A stretch of 64,000 nt of DNA from Evansella cellulosilytica DSM 2522. Lineage in GTDB: Bacteria > Bacillota > Bacilli > Bacillales > Salisediminibacteriaceae. Each line of letters begins with the position of its first letter. The stretch's first letter is position 1. Below, in pieces: positions 18,003 through 25,645 of the stretch. The notes beneath the pieces were generated by a model. The model had not been told where the DNA came from, did no database searches, and saw only the letters and a program-made list of their open reading frames with translations. The position numbers were made by a program, and so were the translations under genes. Where the stretch lies: positions 2,356,001 to 2,420,000 of the forward strand of contig NC_014829.1 of the NCBI RefSeq assembly GCF_000177235.2, written 5' to 3'.

Positions 18003-18130
18003 CGTTGATTGGAGCTGAAGGTACGAGACGCCTGCGGGAAAAGCAACAGCTGAAGATCCCGCAGGGTGGGTTTCCCGAGGAAGCTGAAGCGTTGCCCGCG
18101 GCAAGCGAGTATCCTTAAGAGGAAATCAAC
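18003..18130. repeat. Palindromic repeat (GTTGATT...AATCAAC family) inside IS copy 1
   Basis: A GC-rich stretch in AT-rich surroundings, bounded by GTTGATT and AAATCAAC. Its inside holds GCCTGCGGGAAAAGCA, AGCTGAAGATCCCGCAGG and GCAAGCGAG blocks. Near-identical blocks occur at about 18.66/19.03, 33.42, 39.54 and 61.69 kb. In both IS copies it sits about 30-37 bases after the transposase stop, so it was present before the IS duplicated. Confidence 0.8.
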
Positions 18131-18240
18131 ACAAATTTAAAGTAACTGATTTAAAAAACGATATAACTATTAATTCTGAAAGTGTTGGCTTTTTTATAAA
18201 AGTGAATTATGAAATTGATTCAGTTGAATGAATTTCATAA

Positions 18241-18637
18241 ATCTCGCCCTAGAATTCCTGAAATACAACTCCTAGTTGTTCGATTAAATACGAATATTAG
18301 GTTTAAGGTAAACTGTGGTTTCTTGATATCTGATCCAGTTCCTTCCGAAGCATCGTTCTCAAGGATGATTACAAAGATTAAGGATACAAACGTACTTGAA
18401 GAGATTAACTCTCAAATTGTGCTTGGTGCGATCAATGAAAAATTTATAACGGATCCCAATATTGCCATTGATTCAGGTCATTTTGAAGCGAGAGATAAAG
18501 TCCCTTCTAATAAAGAAGAGAAACCAACGTCTGAGCCAAAGTGCATTTTGATTTAGTTACCATGGTACAACGGCATGAAATTAGCTAGCATGAGACTTGC
18601 TCAAAAACAATCTTCATTGAATTCAGTAGCTGCATAA
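18241..18637 (+). pseudogene. Transposase remnant of IS copy 2
   Basis: It aligns with the transposase of copy 1 from RIPEIQLLVVRLNTN onward. About 300 bases at the 5' end are missing. After SEPK (18540) the sequence jumps directly to the region encoding the C-terminal HFDLVTMV, deleting roughly 770 bases and shifting the frame into an early stop. The ending SLNSVAA and its stop at 18635-18637 survive out of frame. Non-functional. Confidence 0.85.
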
Positions 18638-18654
18638 TTACTACGTTTTGTACA

Positions 18655-18734
18655 AAGTAGTGTTGATTGTAATGAAAGGGTACGAGACGCCTTCGGAAAA
18701 AGCAAGAGCTGAAGATCCATCGGGGGTATGTTGC
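18655..18734. repeat. Left half of a GTTGATT-family repeat, split by an insertion
   Basis: GTTGATTGTAATGAAAGGGT, then GAGACGCCTTCGG and AGCTGAAGATCC blocks match the repeat at 18003-18130. The match breaks off near 18734 and resumes at about 19028 (CTTGCCCGCGGC... AAATCAACACC, to about 19160). The 290-base element lies between the halves. Confidence 0.7.
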
Positions 18735-18737
18735 ATT

Positions 18738-19027
18738 GAGGTACTGAAAAAGGTAAATTTCAGAGACCGCTGAAAAAGTGAAAAACTTGATATTTTGTTG
18801 CATTTATATTCAAAATACCTAATTATAGAAAGTGTTGATGAGACCGGAGCAAGCGAGACTCCTGTGGAAAAGGAAGTCAGGGTGAGACCCTGCAGAGCGA
18901 AGCTCGAAGCGGCTTGCCGACTTCTCCACGGAAAGCGAGTTTGCGCAGGTCTCATCAACTTCTACATTTAAATGATCTTATATTTATTAGTCTACCCTTT
19001 AAATCAAAGTACTTTTTCAGTGCCCTC
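18738..19027. repeat. MITE-like element bounded by ACTGAAAAAG inverted repeats
   Basis: The left end is GAGGTACTGAAAAAGG (18738-18753) and the right end ACTTTTTCAGTGCCCTC (19011-19027). The element interrupts a GTTGATT-family repeat. It contains a different long palindrome at 18833-18964. It has no open frame of its own. Architecture matches the element at 33484-33800. Confidence 0.75.
18833..18964. repeat. Long GC-rich palindrome with GTTGATGAGACC ends
   Basis: Terminal inverted repeats GTTGATGAGACC and GGTCTCATCAAC enclose GAGCAAGCGAGACTCCTGTG, GAGACCCTGCAGAGCGAAGC and GGAAAGCGAG. A diverged copy lies reversed at about 33577-33706 (GCTCGCTTTCCGTGG, TCTCACCCCTG, AGGAGTCTCGCTTGCTCC). The folded form would be a long branched hairpin. 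Confidence 0.75.
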
Positions 19028-19250
19028 TTAAAGCCTTGCCCGCGGCACCGAGCATATACTTCATGAATACGCTCCGAGATGTCTCGACGGATGCAGCTTC
19101 AGAGCGAAACTGGAAGAGGAAGAGACAAGCGAGTATCCTGAAGTGAAAATCAACACCAAAGTTTAGAAGAGCAAATTTTTTAAATGGATAACTGTTATTC
19201 TGAGAGTGTCTGCTTTTAAAAAAAGTAAATTATGAAATTGATTCAGTTAA

Positions 19251-19572
19251 AAAAAATCTTAATATCATGGATTGATGACATTAAGATTTATCGTATTATG
19301 TAGTGTTGAATCCCACTTTGTCGTTACTCGAAGTGTCTTAAAACCCGCTCTCGCAGGTGGGCATTTTCACGTAACCTTTCAATGTCCCTTCGTAGTGGAG
19401 GGCTTATTGTCTAGAAACGATTATTAAATTCCCTTTAAAACATTATAGGTTTAAGACATCATGAGCTGACGAGCATCGTAGGTTCATGTTTATTAGTAAT
19501 TCATTTCTTGTATATTAATATAACATTACTCATGCAAAGAAAGCTATTGGGAAATGATGGTTTTTGCATCGA
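19251..19572. other. Gene-free stretch after the IS cluster
   Basis: It holds a hairpin at 19254-19289 (AAATCTTAAT/ATTAAGATTT), probably an old terminator, and otherwise no open frame with a ribosome binding site. A GC-richer patch near 19340-19410 (CCCGCTCTCGCAGGTGGGC) has short self-complementarity, but I recognise no RNA family. Confidence 0.5.
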
Positions 19573-19698
19573 TCATTTCTTCTTATGCGTGTCTTTATTC
19601 TGTTTATTTCCACTAGTGTATTCATAAGTCGCATTTCTACCACTTTCTTTACTTGACCCAGAGGTTACCTTGTATTGCTGTTTGTCTCTGTATGGCAT
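19573..19698 (-). CDS. Small hydrophilic protein, unknown function
   Basis: A 41-residue ORF begins MPYRDKQQYKVTSGSSKESG and ends KDTHKKK. The start is supported by an ideal TAAGGAGG site 7 bases upstream on the coding strand. It is rich in Lys, Ser, Gln and Asn with no hydrophobic core, like many small sporulation proteins. It sits next to the YjcA-like cluster but in the opposite direction. I do not recognise the family. Confidence 0.6.
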   Translation of the reverse strand: MPYRDKQQYKVTSGSSKESGRNATYEYTSGNKQNKDTHKKK

Positions 19699-19824
19699 TT
19701 AATTACCTCCTTATACTATTTTGATATATATTAGTTTTCTTCAATTCGACATCAATTCATTCATTTTCTAATGAAACTTAGGACATACTAAAATTACTAA
19801 AAAGAAGAAGGAGTTGAAAGCGGA

Positions 19825-20052
19825 ATGGGTAAATGGAACGAAGAAGCCGCACCAAATCTAAATCAATCGACACAAGAAATAAAAAACTCTAAATTTCTTA
19901 AGAAAAAAGAAGTAAAAGATCATGAGTTCACTGCTGAACTATTTGATGATGCTAATCCTAATCAAAATCGAGGTATTGAAAATAACATAACTATTAATAT
20001 GCATACTCGTTCAAAAGGAAGAACAGGTAAACTGGAATACGACGAACAATAG
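19825..20052 (+). CDS. Small hydrophilic protein upstream of yjcA
   Basis: The product has 75 residues and starts MGKWNEEAAPNLNQSTQEIK after AAGAAGGAG. It is very polar (many Asn, Lys, Glu) and without cysteines or membrane segments. Composition and the position 26 bases before the YjcA-like gene point to a sporulation role, possibly a coat- or forespore-associated peptide. This is inference; no family recognised. Confidence 0.65.
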   Translation: MGKWNEEAAPNLNQSTQEIKNSKFLKKKEVKDHEFTAELFDDANPNQNRGIENNITINMHTRSKGRTGKLEYDEQ

Positions 20053-20078
20053 TGCTTGTATAAAAAGGGGGAAGGTCA

Positions 20079-20459
20079 TTGATTAGTACGGAAAATGAGT
20101 GGTTAGTATTAACGATGTTAATATTAGCTAGCTATCGATTCACCCACCTCATCGTATTTGATAAAATAACAGAGTTTATTCGGAATCCATTTATGGAAGA
20201 AAAACTTGTCACTGATAGCTCAGGACATACGAAACGAAAGAAGTTACCAACTTCTAAGTTTGGATATTTACTTAATTGCTACTGGTGTGCTGGAGTATGG
20301 AGTGCCATCATCCTCGGTGGAGGTTATTTGTTATTTCCTGATGTATTCCTTATTATCATTTTCGTTTTTTCTATTGCAGGAGCACAAGCTATTATAGAGA
20401 CATTTGTCGGTGTTGGGACAAAAGCGATCCATGCTTTAGATAAATATGGAGATAAATGA
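20079..20459 (+). CDS. yjcA: DUF1360/YjcA-like sporulation membrane protein
   Basis: The product has 126 residues and starts at TTG (20079) behind AAAGGGGGAAGG. It matches the DUF1360 family: an N-terminal helix WLVLTMLILASYRFTHLIVFD, a polar middle, the signature LLNCYWCAGVWSAI with two cysteines, and two further hydrophobic segments. B. subtilis YjcA belongs here and is linked to sporulation. It is probably an integral membrane protein of the forespore or mother cell. It is cotranscribed with the small gene before it. Confidence 0.8.
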   Translation: MISTENEWLVLTMLILASYRFTHLIVFDKITEFIRNPFMEEKLVTDSSGHTKRKKLPTSKFGYLLNCYWCAGVWSAIILGGGYLLFPDVFLIIIFVFSIAGAQAIIETFVGVGTKAIHALDKYGDK

Positions 20460-20531
20460 TGTATATTTCGTTGAAAAATACGAAATATATACGTTGTGTT
20501 AGAAAAAAATTTTTAAAAATGGAGGACCATC

Positions 20532-21599
20532 ATGAATAAACAAAAGAAAAGTAGCTTTCGGTCAAAAGTCGTTAGCTTATTTGTGCTTATTTTCGTTTTT
20601 AATGCATTAGTTGTAGGACAAGCTTCAGCTTATGAACAAGTACCTACAGCAGGAGTTGCAGTAAATGGGGAAATGGTTGATGGGATCGATCCTATCAAAC
20701 TAAATGGAGAATATTATGTACCTTTAATAAATATGGCAAAAATTCTTGGCTATAACCATATTCAATTTGAAAGTAATACAAAGACATATGAAATGACGGA
20801 TGGATCGACTGTTGTTCGTACTACTATGGGAGGTACGCGAGCTAGAAGAGGAGATGAATTTATGAATATTGATGCTCCTCGTTGGTTAAATGAAACAGCC
20901 TACGTATCTCTAGATGCTGCTAGTGCTTTATTCAACTCGTATATTTACTTTAAAGCAGAAAATGGATCTGTCCAGGTTGAAAAGCCAGCGCAAAAGTACG
21001 AAGTACATGCTGGTGATAGCTTATGGAGAATTGCACAAGCACATCATACGACTATACAAGCGATCAAAGATGCAAATAACTTAACATCAAACATCATTTA
21101 TCCTGGTCAGCTTTTAAAACTGCCAGCACGTGACAAAGTGAAAGAAACCGAGCCTGTCAAAGAAAAGCAACCGGTAGAAGTAAAAGACCCAGCACCTACA
21201 AAAGATATTCGAACCCAAATTTTAAATGAAGCGCAACAATATATAGGAGCTGGCTATAAATTTGGCGCAACATTAAATGAGGCACCAAACTTATTCGATT
21301 GTTCCTCTTATACACAATTTGTTTTCGGTAACCTAGGCATACAGCTACCTAGAACATCAAGAGAACAAGCTCAGTTAGGTACAACAGTATCGCTAAATAA
21401 TTTACAACCAGGTGATTTAGTATTCTTTACAAATCATGACTTATATTCAGACGGACGTGTTGGACATTTAGGAATTTATATGGGTAATGGAGATATGATT
21501 CACGCTTCCTCTTCAAGAGGGGTCCATATTGCTACTAATTTTATGGATATTAATTACTGGAAAAATAATTATGTATTTTCTAAGCGAATCATTGATTAA
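20532..21599 (+). CDS. Secreted LysM-NlpC/P60 endopeptidase with copper-amine-oxidase-like N-domain
   Basis: The product has 355 residues. A signal peptide (VVSLFVLIFVFNALVVGQASA) is followed by three domains. First is a copper-amine-oxidase-like stalk domain (about 37-150: VAVNGEMVDG, GEYYVPLINMAKILGY). Then a LysM repeat (about 156-200: YEVHAGDSLWRIAQAHHTTI, YPGQLLKLP), a charged linker, and a C-terminal NlpC/P60 domain (about 228-355). Catalytic Cys is in FDCSSYTQFVF and His in GHLGIYMGNG. It would bind and cut peptidoglycan outside the cell. GGAGG lies 7 bases before the ATG. Monocistronic. Confidence 0.92.
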   Translation: MNKQKKSSFRSKVVSLFVLIFVFNALVVGQASAYEQVPTAGVAVNGEMVDGIDPIKLNGEYYVPLINMAKILGYNHIQFESNTKTYEMTDGSTVVRTTMGGTRARRGDEFMNIDAPRWLNETAYVSLDAASALFNSYIYFKAENGSVQVEKPAQKYEVHAGDSLWRIAQAHHTTIQAIKDANNLTSNIIYPGQLLKLPARDKVKETEPVKEKQPVEVKDPAPTKDIRTQILNEAQQYIGAGYKFGATLNEAPNLFDCSSYTQFVFGNLGIQLPRTSREQAQLGTTVSLNNLQPGDLVFFTNHDLYSDGRVGHLGIYMGNGDMIHASSSRGVHIATNFMDINYWKNNYVFSKRIID

Positions 21600-21611
21600 T
21601 ATTTAAAAGAT

Positions 21612-21656
21612 AAAAGATTAACACATAAGGTTAAAAAACTTTTGTGTTAATCTTTT
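21612..21656 (+). terminator. Terminator of the LysM-NlpC/P60 gene
   Basis: A 14-bp stem AAAAGATTAACACA/TGTGTTAATCTTTT (21612-21625 with 21643-21656), followed by Ts. Confidence 0.85.
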
Positions 21657-21659
21657 TCT

Positions 21660-22018
21660 TTTTATCCTAAGAAGTAACGCAATACTACCTACTTTTTAAA
21701 ACAAGGTTACTGACGAAATTGCTACCCGATTATTGTAGGGCGCGTTAAAAACTTTTTGTTGTTGCTTCTGGCCACTTTCTTCCTACCGACGACGTGAGCT
21801 TCAAACTGTATTCTATTTCATGAAACAAATTATTAAATGACGGATTAGGCTAACAGACCTGTCAATATATGTCGACTCTTTATATAATTATAAACATTAT
21901 GTCTAATGTGGAGTAGTTTTGCCGTATTGATAGAATTGTCGAAATAAGTATAGTAGAATTGTAAACAGTATTGCATTTATATATACAATAATAGGTAAAA
22001 ACAATATAAATTGTTGGG
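21660..22018 (+). other. Gene-free upstream region of the signalling operon
   Basis: About 360 bases without a supported gene. The only motif I can point to is CTAA (21903-21906), a 14-base gap and GCCGTATT (21921-21928). It loosely resembles a SigD (motility sigma) promoter TAAA-N15-GCCGATAT. That is weak evidence. No riboswitch recognised. Confidence 0.3.
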
Positions 22019-22027
22019 ATGGTTCAT

Positions 22028-24751
22028 ATGAAAATTAAAACAAAGTTACTATTAGGTTTTGCCTCGATTATTACAATCGTTTTATTTATTGGGGTTTACG
22101 TCCTATTCTCGCTTAACGAACAGCGGAACGAACTAACAAATATTGTAAACGAGAATTATGAAAGAGTAAGCTACGCCAATGATATAAAGTTTTTAAACGA
22201 AAGTATTGCTACTAATTTGAGGGAAATGCTTTTGTTTGAAGAAACCGTTGAAGAAAGTATTCTCTACGATATTAAGCAGAGTCGCTCTGGAATTTCGGTT
22301 GCCTTTGATAGCTTACGAGATATTACTACAAATGAGGAAACGAGAAGCAATATTTCTCATTTATCAATATTAAACGAGCAATATGATACTCGAATTAACG
22401 ATATGATCTCGTTATATAATAATGGAGATACACAAGAAGCGATTGCACTGTTAGAAAAGAACAATGAACTAAGAGCAGAATTAATAGCCGGTATTTTGGA
22501 ATTGAATGAAAATGAAGAACTAACGATGCAAGAGGCGATTGCACAATCTGATGAAGCATACGAGCGTTCTCTCATAATATTATCTAGCTTGCTTGCGATT
22601 AGTATTATTATCGTATCTAGCATTTCAGTTTCCGTTATAAAAAGTGTTAATAAAAGCATACATAAAGTGCGTAGCGTGATGACAGCTGTTTCGACTAACT
22701 CAAAAGAGAAGCTTCCTCGTATTCAAGTAAAAAATAACGATGAAATAGCTGATATAGCAAACGCCTATAACGATATGGCAGCATCTCTTGAACAATCAAC
22801 AGAAAACGAAAAGAAATTGAACCAATCATTGATTGAGGATAACTGGATTAAGACAAGCTATGCGCAATTAGCAGAAGATTTACAAGGATATCATGAAGTA
22901 CATAAATTTGGTGAGACATTTTTACGACATTTAGCTCCACTAGTAAAGGCAACATATGGTGTCTTTTACTTAATAGAGGACGGCAAGTACTTATATAAAC
23001 AAGCAGCATATGCTACTGACAATACTGATATTGGAAAAGAAAGAATTGCCATAGGTCAAGGATTAGCCGGACAATGTGCTGCTGATAAAACGGTAATGGT
23101 AGTAGATCCTGTACCAGACGGCTATGCAACGACAGAATCTGGTATTGGACAAGCTTCAACAAGAGCTCTCGTTATACTACCGATTGTATTTGAAAAACGC
23201 GTCATTGGTGTTTTAGAGCTTGCTAAATTTGAATCATTTACACAGTTGCAAATGAACCTTTTAGAACAAGTGTGCAATTCTCTAGGAACAAGTATTCAGC
23301 AAATATTAGATCATATAAAAATAAGTGATCTATTAACGGAATCGCAAACAACTACAGAGGAGCTACAAACACAATCAGAGGAGTTGCAGCAACAGCAAGA
23401 AGAATTAAGAATGATTAATGAGAAGCTTCATGAACAATATAAGGAATCTGATCAAAAAACGAAAGAATTAGAAAAAATAAAGGAAGATTTAGAAGAAAAA
23501 AATAAGAGTATACAACTTAGCTCGAGATATAAATCAGAGTTTTTAGCAAATATGTCACATGAGCTTCGAACACCTTTAAACAGTATATTAATTTTGTCAC
23601 AAATGCTTAGCGAAAATGCGAATGGCAATTTATCAAAAAAGCAAATTGAACATGCAGAAACAATATATTCTTCTGGGAAAGATTTGTTAGATTTAATTAA
23701 CGATATATTAGATTTATCCAAAATTGAATCTGGGAAAGTGGAAGTTTATCCTGAAGAATTATTTATAGAAGACATGAGAGCTTTCGTGGAAAGACAATTC
23801 CATCCTATTGCGGAACAGAAGGGGCTACAATTTAATTGTTATATTCACCAAGAAACGCCATCCATCTTATATACAGATGATCAACGGCTTAAACAAATAT
23901 TGAAAAACTTGTTAAGTAACGCTTTCAAATTTACTGCACAAGGAACGGTGAGGTTTGAAGTGCATCCTAGTTATAGTGAGTCTACTAAAGTTGTATTTTC
24001 TATTATTGATACTGGCATAGGCATTCCGCCGGAGAAGCAAGAAAGTGTTTTCGAAGCATTCCATCAAGGAGATGGTACGACTACAAGAGAATATGGCGGT
24101 ACAGGACTAGGGCTATCAATTAGTAGAGAGCTAGCAAATTTATTAGGGGGAAGAATCGAGGTAGTGAGTGAGGATGGTAAAGGCAGTACATTCTCCTTGT
24201 ATCTGCCAGACTATGATAAAATGTCCGATGCTGATTTTGTCATTGCTGAGTCTGAGGTTGCTTCAACTAACGAAGATATAGTCACAATTACTAATCCTGA
24301 AATAGTTGAAAAAGTACCATCAATAGTAGGAGAAGAGAACGTCGAAAAGACGAAAGCAGTTTTAGAAAATAAAGTAGTTTTAATTGTAGACGATGATATG
24401 CGAAATGTTTTCGCCTTAACAGCAGCCCTTGAATCACAAAACATGGAAGTAGTTTTTGCTGAAAATGGAAGTGATGCAATTGAGATGTTAGAGGGCAACA
24501 AAACAATAGACATTGTATTAATGGATATTATGATGCCCGTGATGGATGGCTATGAAGCGATGAAAGCAATTCGAACATACGAACAATTTAAAGAACTGCC
24601 TATTATAGCCTTAACAGCAAAAGCGATGAAAAATGATCGAGAAAAATGTATTCAAGCTGGTGCATCCGACTATATAAGCAAGCCAGTTGATATGGAACAG
24701 CTACTATCTTTAATGAAAGTGTGGCTCTATGAGGATAGAAAAAGGGGCTGA
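22028..24751 (+). CDS. Hybrid sensor histidine kinase (4HB-HAMP-GAF-HisKA-HATPase-REC)
   Basis: The product has 907 residues from the ATG at 22028 (a near-cognate GGGATGG precedes it; ATG 22019 is possible). Order: a membrane span, an extracellular four-helix sensor, a second span (SLIILSSLLAISIIIVSSI), HAMP, GAF (about 270-430), and a Gln/Glu-rich coiled coil. Then HisKA with the phospho-His in SHELRTPLNS (about H511), HATPase with DTGIGIPPE and GGTGLGLSIS, and a C-terminal receiver (Asp in LMDIMMPVMDG, about D833). Such coiled-coil GAF hybrid kinases form operons with CheR/CheB and REC-kinase genes, as here. The ligand is unknown. Confidence 0.92.
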   Translation: MKIKTKLLLGFASIITIVLFIGVYVLFSLNEQRNELTNIVNENYERVSYANDIKFLNESIATNLREMLLFEETVEESILYDIKQSRSGISVAFDSLRDITTNEETRSNISHLSILNEQYDTRINDMISLYNNGDTQEAIALLEKNNELRAELIAGILELNENEELTMQEAIAQSDEAYERSLIILSSLLAISIIIVSSISVSVIKSVNKSIHKVRSVMTAVSTNSKEKLPRIQVKNNDEIADIANAYNDMAASLEQSTENEKKLNQSLIEDNWIKTSYAQLAEDLQGYHEVHKFGETFLRHLAPLVKATYGVFYLIEDGKYLYKQAAYATDNTDIGKERIAIGQGLAGQCAADKTVMVVDPVPDGYATTESGIGQASTRALVILPIVFEKRVIGVLELAKFESFTQLQMNLLEQVCNSLGTSIQQILDHIKISDLLTESQTTTEELQTQSEELQQQQEELRMINEKLHEQYKESDQKTKELEKIKEDLEEKNKSIQLSSRYKSEFLANMSHELRTPLNSILILSQMLSENANGNLSKKQIEHAETIYSSGKDLLDLINDILDLSKIESGKVEVYPEELFIEDMRAFVERQFHPIAEQKGLQFNCYIHQETPSILYTDDQRLKQILKNLLSNAFKFTAQGTVRFEVHPSYSESTKVVFSIIDTGIGIPPEKQESVFEAFHQGDGTTTREYGGTGLGLSISRELANLLGGRIEVVSEDGKGSTFSLYLPDYDKMSDADFVIAESEVASTNEDIVTITNPEIVEKVPSIVGEENVEKTKAVLENKVVLIVDDDMRNVFALTAALESQNMEVVFAENGSDAIEMLEGNKTIDIVLMDIMMPVMDGYEAMKAIRTYEQFKELPIIALTAKAMKNDREKCIQAGASDYISKPVDMEQLLSLMKVWLYEDRKRG

Positions 24752-24762
24752 TAAACATAAAT

Positions 24763-25626
24763 ATGCTCAACAATAATTCAGATGAACAAATTAATGCCAT
24801 CGAAGAAGTCGAGACAAAGCTTCTATTAGAAGGTATCTACCAGCATTACGGTTATGATTTTCGGAATTATTCTTACTCTTCGATAAACCGTAGGATAAAG
24901 CATCGGGTTAACGTAGAAGAGGTGAATACGATTTCTGAGCTTCAAGCAAAAGTACTGTATGATCCTAAAGTAATGAATAGGCTTTTAGGAGATTTTTCGA
25001 TTAATGTAACAGAAATGTTCCGCGATCCAAGTTTCTTTAAATTATTTAGAGATTTGGTTATTCCTAAGCTTGCAAAATTGCCGGTTATTCGTATTTGGCA
25101 CGCTGGCTGTTCTACAGGGGAGGAGGTTTACTCTATGGCCATCCTCCTATATGAAACAGGGCTTTATAAAAGGGCTCGCATATATGCTACAGACATGAAT
25201 GAAGACATTTTAGAAAAAGCTTCCTTAGGGAAAATTCCGTTGGACTATATGCAAAAGTATACAAAAAACTACCAACAAGCAGGGGGCGAAAAAGAGTTTT
25301 CTGAGTACTATACTGTTCATCATGACCATGTCGCGATTCGTTCGATGTTGAAAGAAAATTTAGTTTTTGCACATCATAATTTAGTTACTGATCATTCTTT
25401 TAATGAATTCCATGTCATCTTGTGTAGAAATGTTTTGATATATTTTAATAATCAGCTAAAGACGAGGGTATATCAGCTTTTTAATCAAAGTTTAAGTGAA
25501 AATGGTATTATATGCTTTGGTAATAAAGAAACAATAACCGATCATACTGCGTTATCTTTCTTTAATGAACTAGATTCAAGTGAAAAAATCTATGTGAAAA
25601 CTACAAAGGAAAAAACTAAAACTTAG
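24763..25626 (+). CDS. CheR-type protein-glutamate O-methyltransferase
   Basis: The product has 287 residues. The N-terminal helical CheR_N domain (LLLEGIYQHYGYDFRNYSYS) is followed by the SAM-binding Rossmann domain. It shows RIWHAGCSTGEEVYSMAILL (motif I), IYATDMNEDILEKA (motif II, acidic residue) and ILCRNVLIYF (motif IV). NVTEMFRDPSFF is a CheR hallmark. It starts 11 bases after the hybrid kinase stop. The usual CheB methylesterase partner is absent from the operon, and there is no obvious chemoreceptor nearby. The target may be the kinase sensor itself; that is inference. Confidence 0.9.
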   Translation: MLNNNSDEQINAIEEVETKLLLEGIYQHYGYDFRNYSYSSINRRIKHRVNVEEVNTISELQAKVLYDPKVMNRLLGDFSINVTEMFRDPSFFKLFRDLVIPKLAKLPVIRIWHAGCSTGEEVYSMAILLYETGLYKRARIYATDMNEDILEKASLGKIPLDYMQKYTKNYQQAGGEKEFSEYYTVHHDHVAIRSMLKENLVFAHHNLVTDHSFNEFHVILCRNVLIYFNNQLKTRVYQLFNQSLSENGIICFGNKETITDHTALSFFNELDSSEKIYVKTTKEKTKT

Positions 25627-25645
25627 TTATTGAGGGTAATAAAAT

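Larger units (their letters stand above)
16475..18222 (+). mobile_element. IS1182-like insertion sequence, copy 1 (complete)
   Basis: The 18-bp terminal inverted repeat TGAATCAATTTCATAATT is at 16475-16492, with its exact complement at 18205-18222. Between them lie the transposase gene and a palindromic repeat downstream of it. The outermost 2-3 bases differ between ends, so the exact tips are uncertain by a few bases. Copy 2 begins at once after the right end, so no target duplication can be read from this junction. Confidence 0.8.
18225..19245 (+). mobile_element. IS1182-like element, copy 2 (deleted, with nested repeats)
   Basis: The left end is a one-mismatch version of the terminal repeat (TGAATGAATTTCATAA, 18225-18240), starting 3 bases after the right end of copy 1. 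The right end, AATTATGAAATTGATTCA, is at 19228-19245. The sequence inside the right end (TTCTGAGAGTGTCTGCTTTT) parallels that of copy 1. The transposase is broken and the 3' non-coding part carries an inserted 290-base repeat element. Confidence 0.8.

Noticed and set aside
18641-18958. Open frame of 105 codons on the minus strand
   Set aside because: It runs through nested repeats; the reading frame is explained by palindrome structure.
19300-19420. Possible structured RNA
   Set aside because: Only short imperfect pairings are present and no known RNA family signature can be recognised.
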